Shown piece by piece: positions 7,963 through 14,972 of a stretch of 64,000 bases of DNA (position 1 is the first letter of the stretch; the number at the start of each line of letters is the position of its first letter). Location: NCBI GenBank assembly GCA_025450315.1, contig JANWHQ010000045.1, forward strand, positions 1-64,000, written 5' to 3'. Position numbers and translations under genes: made by a program. The notes beneath the pieces were generated by a model. It saw nothing but the letters and a program-made list of their open reading frames with translations. It had not been told where the DNA came from and did no database searches. The DNA comes from Caulobacteraceae bacterium. Its GTDB lineage: Bacteria > Pseudomonadota > Alphaproteobacteria > Caulobacterales > Caulobacteraceae.

Positions 7963-8775
7963 TCACGGGATGAAACGGGCGTTGAGGTTCGGGACCCCCT
8001 GCCCCGCCGCCGCCAGGGCCGAGGGGTCGCCGTCCCGCAGGAAGGCCTCGGCGGCCTTGATCATCGGCGCATAGGCCGCGCGGAACAGCCCCGTCGCCGA
8101 GCTCAGCCGGCGCACGCCCAGCTTCCGCAGCTCCGCCGCGGGCGGGACGCCGGCGCGTGACATGACGTTCAGGGGCAGGGCGATGGCGGACGCCAGCCGC
8201 CCGATCGCCGCCGCCTCGGCCAGTCCCGGGACGAAGATCCCGTCCGCGCCGGCCGTGCGGTAGAGTTCCGCCCGCCTGAGCGTCTCGGCCTCGGCCGCCG
8301 CGCCCTCGGCCAGCCGGTGCAGATAGACGTCGACGCGGGCGTTGATGAACAGCTTCACCCCGGCGCGGTCGGCGGCCCGGCGCGCCGCCTCGAGCTTGCG
8401 CGCGTGCAGCTCCGGATCGCGCAGGCCGTCCTCCAGGTTGATCCCCGCCGCCCCGGCGTCGATCACGCCGGTGACGGTTCCAGCCAGGGCCGCAAGGTCG
8501 TCGGAATAGCCGCCCTCGATGTCGGCGGTCAGCGGGACCGGGATCACCCGGGCGATCTCCGAGATCGCGACCAGCAGCTTGTCGACCGGCAGGGCGTCGC
8601 CGTCGGGATAGCCGTGGGCCCAGGCCACTCCCGCGCTGGAGGTCGCCACCGCCTGGGCGCCCGCGTCGGACATCAGCGCCGCGCTGACGGCGTCCCAGGC
8701 GTTGGGCAGCACCAGGATCGCAGGTGCAGGTCCGGCATGCAGGGCGTGGAAGAGGTTCGTACGACCGTCGTTCAT
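7963..8775 (-). CDS. Isocitrate lyase/PEP mutase-family protein
   Basis: A 270-residue TIM-barrel protein with the family markers VLPNAWDAVSA, the DIEGGY metal/substrate segment and GINLEDG. The strict ICL cysteine loop (KKCGH) is absent, placing it with PEP mutase/2-methylisocitrate lyase-like or oxaloacetate-decarboxylase-like members that cleave or form C-C or C-P bonds in 2-oxo acids. The start is ATG 8775; the ORF begins 6 codons earlier. The substrate is not predictable. It is divergent from the small oxidase subunit gene at 8846. Confidence 0.85.
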   Translation of the reverse strand: MNDGRTNLFHALHAGPAPAILVLPNAWDAVSAALMSDAGAQAVATSSAGVAWAHGYPDGDALPVDKLLVAISEIARVIPVPLTADIEGGYSDDLAALAGTVTGVIDAGAAGINLEDGLRDPELHARKLEAARRAADRAGVKLFINARVDVYLHRLAEGAAAEAETLRRAELYRTAGADGIFVPGLAEAAAIGRLASAIALPLNVMSRAGVPPAAELRKLGVRRLSSATGLFRAAYAPMIKAAEAFLRDGDPSALAAAGQGVPNLNARFIP

Positions 8776-8845
8776 GAGCCCGCTCCAGAACAAATCGGCG
8801 GCTCGGACATTATCAAGGTCAAGTCAGAAAGCGGGAGACTCAGCC

Positions 8846-9106
8846 ATGGCTGAAGACCTTGTCACGACCTCCGAGATCACCGCGCACATGGCGGCCTATC
8901 ACAGGTTCACGCTGCTGGTGAAATGGGTGATGGTGATGGCGGCCTCGATCATCTCGTTCCTGGGAACCTGGATCGCGGCGAACGGCGGCTTCATCGCCGG
9001 CCTGATCGTCGGCCTGATCGTGCTCGGAGCGGGAACCTACGCCCTGCGCCACGGCTGGGCGCACTCCTCCGAAGCGGGCTCGATCGGCTACCCCCAGGCC
9101 CGCTAG
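8846..9106 (+). CDS. Bacterial aa3-type cytochrome oxidase subunit IV-like small membrane protein
   Basis: An 86-residue protein whose N-terminal part (ITAHMAAYHRFTLLVKWVMVMAASI) matches the short bacterial aa3 oxidase subunit IV family: a soluble start with a conserved Tyr/His region, then a transmembrane helix. A second hydrophobic helix (FIAGLIVGLIVLGAGTYAL) makes it longer than usual. It stands alone, far from the oxidase operon at 21-25 kb, so it probably serves another, housekeeping aa3 oxidase. ATG 8846 is chosen over the ORF start at 8702, which runs through the divergent promoter region. Confidence 0.65.
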   Translation: MAEDLVTTSEITAHMAAYHRFTLLVKWVMVMAASIISFLGTWIAANGGFIAGLIVGLIVLGAGTYALRHGWAHSSEAGSIGYPQAR

Positions 9107-9110
9107 CCAG

Positions 9111-9449
9111 CTAGTCGACCCGGCCGTCCTGCCAGGCCAGCTTGGCGTCCACGAAGGGCGCCGGCACGGCGTTGTTGAGCTCGCAGGCGCGGATGAAGCG
9201 CACGCCGATCTCGTCGTTCAGCCACCAGACCGCCTGAGCCTCGAAGGCCTGGCCCGAGTCCCAGAGCACCAGCACCACCTCGTCGGGGCCCCCACCGGGA
9301 TCGACGAACTGGATGCGGGCGCCGTTCTCGCTGATGTCGCGCACCAGGCAGGGCCGATGGCCGGGAAACACCCTCGCGTCCAACCGCACCGGCACGCGCA
9401 CCTGGGTGCGGCGGTCGCGGGTCTCGTCGGGGCCGGCGAGCATGCTCAT
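9111..9449 (-). CDS. PilZ-domain protein
   Basis: A 112-residue protein made of one PilZ domain: RRTQVRVPVRLDARV at the start, DISENGARI and GVRFI later. PilZ domains bind cyclic di-GMP through an RxxxR plus D/NxSxxG pair; here DISENG is clear and the arginine cluster R11-R14 fits. It probably links c-di-GMP to motility or surface behaviour. The ORF starts at 10121 but only this part is coding; MSMLAG at 9449 is the likely start, though other starts nearby cannot be excluded. Confidence 0.75.
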   Translation of the reverse strand: MSMLAGPDETRDRRTQVRVPVRLDARVFPGHRPCLVRDISENGARIQFVDPGGGPDEVVLVLWDSGQAFEAQAVWWLNDEIGVRFIRACELNNAVPAPFVDAKLAWQDGRVD

Positions 9450-9523
9450 CGGCGCGAGGGCTAGCACGGGCCTTGTTAAGAAGCGGTTTGCAACAAGCTG
9501 AGCTGTGACGATCGGCGCACCCC

Positions 9524-9595
9524 GCGCCAGGGAGAATAACCCGAAGTTCGCTCGAACGCCGCCACTCACGCTTGCGGACTTCGGAGCCCTGGCGC
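9524..9595. repeat. Bipartite stem-loop repeat, copy A
   Basis: The outer arm GCGCCAGGG pairs perfectly with CCCTGGCGC, and the inner arm CCGAAGTTCGC pairs with GCGGACTTCGG (one G-T). An unequal internal gap separates the arms (8 and 2 nt). It overlaps the 3' end of the PLP decarboxylase gene. The inner core GAAGTTCGC is shared with copies B and C at 12289-12451. Confidence 0.7.
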
Positions 9596-11035
9596 CAGCC
9601 GCCGTCCCAACCCCAGCACCGCATCCACCAGGGCGTCGACGTCCTCCGCGCGGGTGCGGTGGCCGACGATGGCCGCCCGGATGGCGAGCCGCCCGCCGAT
9701 CCGGGTGGTCGACGGCGCCGCCGCGCCGGATTCCTGTAGCAGGGTCACCAGTTCGGCGTTCAGCCGGTCGCTGTCCTCCTCCGTACGGTAGCGGAAGCAG
9801 ACGATGTTGAGCGGGACCGGCGCCAGGCGCTCGAGCTCGGGCTCGGCGTCGATCCGCTCGGCCAGGCGGCGGGCCAGGCGGCAGGTCTGCAGCATGGTCG
9901 CGCCCAGCCGGCGGGTCCCGTAGGCCCTGAGCGTGAACCACACCTTCAGGGCGCGAAAGCCGCGCGACAGGTCCGGGCCGAGGTCGCAGGGCCAGGGCGA
10001 GCCGGCCGCCAGGCCCCGCTCGGCGCGTCCGAGATAGGCCGCCGACGAGGCAAAGGCCGCCATGTGCTTTTGCGGATCGCGCACCAGCACGAAGCCGGCG
10101 TCGTAGGGGGCCTGGCCCCATTTGTGGAAGTCCATGGCGATGGAGTCGGCGCGCTCCATCCCCGCGAACAGGGGTTTGAGCTCGGGCGACATCACCCCCA
10201 GCGCCCCGAAGGCGCCGTCGACATGGAAGTGCAGCCCCTCGCGCGCCGCGAGGTCGGCCAGGGCGCCCAGATCGTCGACGGCGCCGAAATCGACCCCGCC
10301 GGCCGTGCCCACCAGCAGGAAGGGCTCAAGGCCAGCCGCCCGATCTGCGGCGATGGCGGCCGCGGCGGCGGGCAGGTCCATGCGCCCCTCGGCGTCGGTG
10401 GAAACCGCCCGCAGGGCCCCCGAGCCCAGGCCGGCCATGTCCATGGCGCGCGGCACGCAATTGTGCACGGCGTCCGAAGCATAGGCGACCAACCGGGCGC
10501 CGGAGGCGGCGACGCCGTCGGTCCGCGAGCCGGCGCCCAGGGCGTGGGTGCGGGCCACCAGCACGGCCACGAAATTGGCCATGGAGGCGCCGGTGACGAA
10601 AAGACCGCTTGAGGTCCGCGGCAGGCCGGTCAGCTCGGCCATCCAGCCCGCCACCTGCCGCTCGAGCTCGATCGGCGCCTGCCAGCGCCCGCCCAGGTTG
10701 GCGTTCAGTCCCGCCGCCAGCATCTCGGCCACGGCGCCGACCACCGTTCCGGCGCCGTGCACCCAGCCCATGAAGCGCGGATGCAGGTTGCCGACCGCAT
10801 AGGGCGCCACATCGCGCAGGAAGTCGGCGTGGATGTCGGCGAGCGGTTCGGGCGTCTCAGGGACGCCCGCGGCGAGGCTGGCGGGAAGCCTGGCCGGCGG
10901 CGCCTGCCAGACCGGCCGCGCCCTCACCCCGGCGACGTGGTCCAGGATGTCGTCCAGCATGGCGTGCGCCTGGGCGCGAAACGCCGGCCAGTCCTCGGGA
11001 TCGAGGTCCGCTTCGGGCGGGACATCGGGGGGCAT
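9566..11035 (-). CDS. PLP-dependent group II decarboxylase (aromatic-amino-acid decarboxylase type)
   Basis: A 489-residue fold-type I PLP enzyme. The PLP-binding lysine sits in AMDFHKWGQAPYDAG, preceded by the FHVDGAFGAL aspartate that contacts the pyridine nitrogen; GNLHPRFMGW is the substrate-side motif near the N-terminus. The family removes the alpha-carboxyl group from tryptophan, DOPA, tyrosine, diaminobutyrate or similar amino acids, or acts as an aldehyde synthase. The substrate cannot be fixed. It has no clear operon partner; the PilZ gene lies downstream with a repeat element between. Confidence 0.85.
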   Translation of the reverse strand: MPPDVPPEADLDPEDWPAFRAQAHAMLDDILDHVAGVRARPVWQAPPARLPASLAAGVPETPEPLADIHADFLRDVAPYAVGNLHPRFMGWVHGAGTVVGAVAEMLAAGLNANLGGRWQAPIELERQVAGWMAELTGLPRTSSGLFVTGASMANFVAVLVARTHALGAGSRTDGVAASGARLVAYASDAVHNCVPRAMDMAGLGSGALRAVSTDAEGRMDLPAAAAAIAADRAAGLEPFLLVGTAGGVDFGAVDDLGALADLAAREGLHFHVDGAFGALGVMSPELKPLFAGMERADSIAMDFHKWGQAPYDAGFVLVRDPQKHMAAFASSAAYLGRAERGLAAGSPWPCDLGPDLSRGFRALKVWFTLRAYGTRRLGATMLQTCRLARRLAERIDAEPELERLAPVPLNIVCFRYRTEEDSDRLNAELVTLLQESGAAAPSTTRIGGRLAIRAAIVGHRTRAEDVDALVDAVLGLGRRLAPGLRSPQA

Positions 11036-11121
11036 GACTCAGCCTCTGATTCCCCAGAGGCTGGGACGCCTCAAGGCCGGAGGCAAGGCGGACGAGGTCC
11101 GCCCGCCATGCCGGCTTGGCG

Positions 11122-11583
11122 TCAGCTTTGCGCGCGGGCCTTGCGGCCGCCGCCGCGGCGGCGGGCTTGCTGGCCGCGTTGGCCCAGGCCCAAGCTCTTG
11201 GCCAGTTGAGAACGAGCTGCGCTGTAGTTCGGCGCAACCATAGGGTAGTCCGAGGGCAGACCCCACTTTTCGCGATACTGTTCCGGCGACAGGCCCCGCG
11301 TGGCCAGGTGCCGGCGCAGGGTCTTATAGGGCTTGTTGTCTTCGAAGCTCAGCAATGCATCCGGGGTGATCGACTTGCGGATCTGCGCGCGCGACAGCTT
11401 CGGACCGGCGGCCGAAGCCTCTTCGGACGCGGCCTGACCGGTCCCATCACTGACGCCGCCCAGGCTCGATGCGATCTGCGCAATCACATTGGGGATCTCG
11501 GCAGCATTCACATGTGAATTCGAAAAGTACGCGGCGGCGACTTGGGCGACCAGCTGACGCAAGGCCACATCCGATTCGGACAT
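11122..11583 (-). CDS. mucR: MucR/Ros-family global regulator, zinc-ligand-poor version
   Basis: A 153-residue protein with the MucR domain: IRKSITPDALLSFEDNKPYKTLRRHL, then YREKWGLPSDYPMVAPNYSAARSQLAKSLGLG. In Ros the zinc is held by two cysteines and two histidines. Here both cysteine positions are non-cysteine (SFED) and the last histidine is missing (HLATRG), as in zinc-free homologues. MucR proteins bind A+T-rich DNA and, in Caulobacter, work with SciP in cell-cycle control. A good RBS (AAAGGAG) precedes ATG 11583. The C-terminal tail is rich in Arg/Gly. Confidence 0.85.
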   Translation of the reverse strand: MSESDVALRQLVAQVAAAYFSNSHVNAAEIPNVIAQIASSLGGVSDGTGQAASEEASAAGPKLSRAQIRKSITPDALLSFEDNKPYKTLRRHLATRGLSPEQYREKWGLPSDYPMVAPNYSAARSQLAKSLGLGQRGQQARRRGGGRKARAQS

Positions 11584-11871
11584 GAAAATCTCCTTTGATT
11601 TGAATGTGGGGAATAAGATCGGATTCGGAAAAGCGCAACGCTATTTTCGACCTCAATGAATAACATTCCGGCCTGATGAGCTTCGCCCGACAAGAACACT
11701 GCGGCGCCGAGGGAGGTTCATACCGGCCCTGCAAGCGCCTGAACTGGTTTCCCGCGGGCGATTAGCTCGCGGGCCGGGCGCGGGGCGGGTGCGGAGGAAA
11801 ACCGCATCCGGGATTGACCTTCGGGCCCGCGGGCCGCTTTAGCTCCGCACGTCAGGCCTCGGGGGAACACT
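11584..11871. promoter_or_regulatory. Divergent promoter region mucR / crcB
   Basis: 288 bases without a gene. The mucR side is A+T-richer (GAATAAGATCG, ATGAATAACATTCC), as expected for a MucR-bound promoter. The crcB side holds a 9-bp hairpin with one G-T pair, CCCGCGGGC-GATTA-GCTCGCGGG (11751-11773). No fluoride riboswitch consensus was recognised. Confidence 0.4.
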
Positions 11872-12276
11872 GTGCTCACCTATCTTTGGATCGCGATCGG
11901 CGGGGCGCTGGGCAGCATGGCCCGCTACGCCAGCACCAACATCGTGGCCGGATGGCTGGGCGCGCACTTTCCCTGGGGCACCCTGTTGGTCAACATCCTG
12001 GGTTCGTTCGTCATCGGCTTCTTCTCGGCGCTGACCGGTCCTGGCGGCCGGTTCCATCTGGTCGTTCCCAACGACGGGCGGCTGTTCGTGATGGTGGGGA
12101 TCTGCGGCGGCTACACCACCTTCTCGTCCTTCAGCCTGCAGACCCTGGACCTGATGCGCGACGGTCATGCCCTGCGGGCCGGACTGAACGTGGCGGGCTC
12201 GGTGGCGCTGTGCCTGGTCGCCGTCTTCATCGGCTATCTCGCCGCCACGGCGTTCAACGCCGGCAAGACGAGCTGA
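11872..12276 (+). CDS. crcB: Fluoride exporter CrcB/Fluc
   Basis: A 134-residue protein with four membrane helices and the Fluc signatures GGALGSMARY near the start, GTLLVNILGSFVIGF, and GGYTTFSSFSLQT (the phenylalanine-box region). Fluc dimers form dual-topology channels that let fluoride out of the cytoplasm. The start is GTG 11872. It stands alone between mucR and the stem-loop repeats. Confidence 0.92.
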   Translation: MLTYLWIAIGGALGSMARYASTNIVAGWLGAHFPWGTLLVNILGSFVIGFFSALTGPGGRFHLVVPNDGRLFVMVGICGGYTTFSSFSLQTLDLMRDGHALRAGLNVAGSVALCLVAVFIGYLAATAFNAGKTS

Positions 12277-12288
12277 GACGCGCCAGCC

Positions 12289-12360
12289 AGTGTCCCGGTT
12301 CCGAAGTTCGCCAGCGCGAATTGCGGCCCCGAGGCGAACTTCGGAACCGATAAGGACACT
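12289..12360. repeat. Bipartite stem-loop repeat, copy B
   Basis: The outer arm AGTGTCC pairs with GGACACT (7 of 7), and the inner arm GGTTCCGAAGTTCGCC pairs perfectly with GGCGAACTTCGGAACC (16 of 16). An asymmetric bulge (C versus GATAA) lies between. It sits 12 bases after the crcB stop. The right edge CACTAGCA is identical to that of copy C. Confidence 0.85.
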
Positions 12361-12378
12361 AGCAAGTCTATGAATCCC

Positions 12379-12451
12379 AGTGTGGTTTACGAATCTGAAG
12401 TTCGCACCAGCACGGCCGCGGTCGCCTTGCGAACTTCAGATTCACCGCACT
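12379..12451. repeat. Bipartite stem-loop repeat, copy C
   Basis: The outer arm AGTGTGGT pairs with ACCGCACT (one G-T), the inner arm GAATCTGAAGTTCGCA pairs perfectly with TGCGAACTTCAGATTC. The bulge is TTAC on the left only. It is adjacent to copy B and ends 12 bases before the DOMON-like gene. Confidence 0.85.
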
Positions 12452-12462
12452 AGCATCGCGCC

Positions 12463-13014
12463 ATGCGCAGGGCCCTCAGGATCCATCCCGCCGGCGACCG
12501 CGGCCCGGTCATCCGCATCGAGGTGGAGGTCGGCCGGCCGCGACCCGGGGTGCTGGCGCTGGCCTACGAGCTCACCGGCCGGCTGGACGGCCTGCGCCTG
12601 CCGCCGCCCGCGCCCCCCGGCCCGGTCGACGGGCTTTGGCGGCGCACCTGCTTCGAGGCCTTCCTGGGCCTGGGCCAGGGCGACTATCTGGAATTCAATC
12701 TTTCGCCGTCCGGCCGCTGGGCCGCCTACCGCTTCTCGGGCTACCGGGCGGAGATGACGCCCCTGGCCGGATGGCCGCAGCCCGTGATCGAGCTGGTCAA
12801 GGGCGAAGACAGCCTGGTGCTGAAGGCCCGGCTGGATCTTTCCGGCCTGCCGGGCCTGGATCCCGCCGCCCCCTGGCGGCTCGGCCTCAGCGCCGTCATC
12901 GAGGACGCGCAGGGCCGCATGGGCTACTGGGCCCTGGCGCATCCGGCGGGCAAGCCCGATTTCCACCACCCCGACGGCTTCGCCTGCGAGGTCCGCTTCC
13001 CGGAGGACGCATGA
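12463..13014 (+). CDS. DOMON-like domain protein
   Basis: A 183-residue beta-rich protein of the DOMON-like group: LWRRTCFEAFLGLGQGDYLEFNLSPSGRWAAYRFSGYR is the core, and it ends with KPDFHHPDGFACEVRF. DOMON domains bind haem or sugars. There is no signal peptide. It overlaps the following NamZ-like gene by ATGA, a pairing that suggests a role in cell-wall sugar handling. The exact ligand is unknown. Confidence 0.75.
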   Translation: MRRALRIHPAGDRGPVIRIEVEVGRPRPGVLALAYELTGRLDGLRLPPPAPPGPVDGLWRRTCFEAFLGLGQGDYLEFNLSPSGRWAAYRFSGYRAEMTPLAGWPQPVIELVKGEDSLVLKARLDLSGLPGLDPAAPWRLGLSAVIEDAQGRMGYWALAHPAGKPDFHHPDGFACEVRFPEDA

Positions 13015-14213
13015 AGTTCGGCATCGATCGCCTCATCGCCGACCCGCAGCTGCGCGCGCCCCTGGAGGGCCGGCGCGTGGCGCTGCTCGCCCATCCCGCC
13101 TCGGTGACGTCCGACCTGACCCACTCGCTGGACGCCCTGGCCGCCCTGCCGCGGATGAACCTCACCGCCGCCTTCGGCCCCCAGCACGGCCTCCGGGGCG
13201 ACAAGCAGGACAACATGGTGGAGTCGCCGGACTATAACGACCCGGTGCATGGCGTCGCCGTCTACAGCCTCTACGGCGAGGTGCGCCGGCCCACCGGCCA
13301 GATGATGGGCGCCTTCGACGTGCTGCTGGTCGACCTGCAGGACCTGGGCTGCCGCATCTACACCTTCATCACCACCCTGCTCTATGTGCTGGAAGCCGCC
13401 GCGGCCCACGGCAAGTCGGTGTGGGTGCTGGATCGGCCCAACCCGGCCGGCCGCCCCATCGAGGGCCTGACCCTGCGCCCCGGCTGGGAGAGCTTCGTGG
13501 GCGCCGGCCCCCTGCCCATGCGCCACGGCCTGACGCTGGGCGAGCTCGGCGACTGGTTCGTCAAGACCTTCAGGCTCGACGTCGACTATCGCGTCGTCGA
13601 GATGGAGGGCTGGCGGCCCCAGGAGGGGTCGGGCTACGGCTGGCCGCTGGGCGAGCGGGCCTGGGTCAATCCCAGCCCCAATGCCCCCAACCTCTGGATG
13701 GCCCGGGCCTACGCCGGCACGGTGATGGTCGAGGGCGCCACCCTGTCGGAAGGCCGCGGCACCACCCGGCCGCTCGAGCTGTTCGGCGCGCCCGACATCG
13801 ACGGCCGCAAGCTGATCGCCGAGATGCAGGCGCTGGCGCCCCGGTGGCTGAAGGGCTGCCGCCTGCGCGACATCACCTTCGAGCCCACCTTCCACAAGCA
13901 CGCCGGGCGGCTCTGCAGCGGCGTGCAGATCCACACCGAGGGTCCCGCCTACGATCACGAGGCCTTCCGCCCCTGGCGGGTGCAGGCCCTGGCCTTCAAG
14001 GCGATCCGGCGCCTCCATCCGGATTACGATCTCTGGCGCGACTTCCCCTACGAGTACGTCACCGACAAGCTGGCCATCGACGTGATCAACGGCTCGCCCC
14101 TGCTGCGTGAATGGGTGGACGATCCGGCCGCCGAGCCCGGCGACCTCGACGCCCTGGCCATCCCCGACGAACAGGCCTGGGCGGCGGCGCGGCGGGACTA
14201 TCTGAGGTACTGA
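13011..14213 (+). CDS. DUF1343 protein, NamZ-like exo-beta-N-acetylmuramidase
   Basis: A 400-residue protein with family markers GPQHGLRGDKQDNM, YSLYGEVRRPT, DVLLVDLQDLGCRIYTF, WVLDRPNPAG and WVNPSPNAPNL. Characterised DUF1343 proteins (NamZ) release terminal N-acetylmuramic acid from cell-wall fragments. No signal peptide is visible, so it would act in the cytoplasm on recycled muropeptides. The start ATG 13011 overlaps the DOMON-like stop; the ORF-track start at 12636 is an out-of-frame extension. Confidence 0.85.
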   Translation: MKFGIDRLIADPQLRAPLEGRRVALLAHPASVTSDLTHSLDALAALPRMNLTAAFGPQHGLRGDKQDNMVESPDYNDPVHGVAVYSLYGEVRRPTGQMMGAFDVLLVDLQDLGCRIYTFITTLLYVLEAAAAHGKSVWVLDRPNPAGRPIEGLTLRPGWESFVGAGPLPMRHGLTLGELGDWFVKTFRLDVDYRVVEMEGWRPQEGSGYGWPLGERAWVNPSPNAPNLWMARAYAGTVMVEGATLSEGRGTTRPLELFGAPDIDGRKLIAEMQALAPRWLKGCRLRDITFEPTFHKHAGRLCSGVQIHTEGPAYDHEAFRPWRVQALAFKAIRRLHPDYDLWRDFPYEYVTDKLAIDVINGSPLLREWVDDPAAEPGDLDALAIPDEQAWAAARRDYLRY

Positions 14214-14222
14214 GCTCGCCCC

Positions 14223-14873
14223 TCAGATCGGCGCGCGCCGGACCGCGTCGAAGACCCTGAGCAGCTTGGGGAGGAAGTCCGGGCTGGTCAGGGTCAGAGG
14301 GCCCGGATTGTTCATCATCTGATTGTTGATCACGCTGTTGAACACCTGCAGCGCGATGCCCAGGCGGAAGACCTCGGCCTCGGACAGGGCCTCCCCGCGC
14401 AGCTCGCCCAGGCGCGCCGCGATCAGCTGGGGCCGGCGCTGGACGTAGCGGTGGAACTGGGTCCAGAAGCCCGGCGCCTGGGCCGAGCGCCGCAGGGCCG
14501 CGTGCCACAGATTGCGATTGCGCATGATCGACGCGAAGCTGTCGGACAGCACCTGCTCGACCAATCCCTCATCGGAGGCCTCGGCGAGTATCCTGGCGAA
14601 ATCGGCCTCACGGTTCTCGAAATAGACGACCACCAAGACCGCCAGGAAGTCCTCCTTGCTGCCGAAGCGCTGATAGAAGGCGCCCACCGACCGACCCGCC
14701 TCGCGCCCCAGGTCGGCCACCGACAGTTCGTCGAACGTCTTTGATTCCAACAACTTGAACGCGGCGTCCAGGAACCGCTCGGCGGTCTTCCGACTGCGAT
14801 CTTGACTGGGCGCGGGGCGTGCGGGGCCCGACGGCGGATTGACACCAAAAGATGAATCCGTATTCATGTTCAT
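14223..14873 (-). CDS. TetR-family transcriptional regulator
   Basis: A 216-residue protein with the N-terminal TetR helix-turn-helix (FLDAAFKLLESKTFDELSVADLGREAGRSVGAFYQRFGSKEDF) and a helical ligand domain. It is divergent from the TonB-dependent receptor, which it probably controls. A palindrome at 14852-14867 overlaps its own start region. Confidence 0.88.
   Translation of the reverse strand: MNMNTDSSFGVNPPSGPARPAPSQDRSRKTAERFLDAAFKLLESKTFDELSVADLGREAGRSVGAFYQRFGSKEDFLAVLVVVYFENREADFARILAEASDEGLVEQVLSDSFASIMRNRNLWHAALRRSAQAPGFWTQFHRYVQRRPQLIAARLGELRGEALSEAEVFRLGIALQVFNSVINNQMMNNPGPLTLTSPDFLPKLLRVFDAVRRAPI
14852..14867. promoter_or_regulatory. Palindrome ATGAAT-CCGT-ATTCAT at the TetR start
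   Basis: A perfect 6+4+6 palindrome covering codons 3-8 of the TetR gene and about 105 bases before the TonB receptor start. It may be the TetR operator. Being inside coding sequence weakens the case. Confidence 0.35.
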
Positions 14874-14972
14874 ATTCCTAGCACGCCTTCACCTGTGGAT
14901 GCCACGGGTTGGTCCCGGGGGGAACCGGATCAAGCGGGGCGCGCGGCGGACCAGAACAAGGGGGAGTCGGGC

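Noticed and set aside
8809-8822. FixK box between the PEP-mutase-like and subunit IV-like genes (ATTAT-CAAG-GTCAA)
   Set aside because: Only one half-site matches; the other has several mismatches.
11751-11871. Fluoride riboswitch upstream of crcB
   Set aside because: The conserved GGNGAUGG and the later GGCUGAUG-like parts were not found; only a simple hairpin is present.
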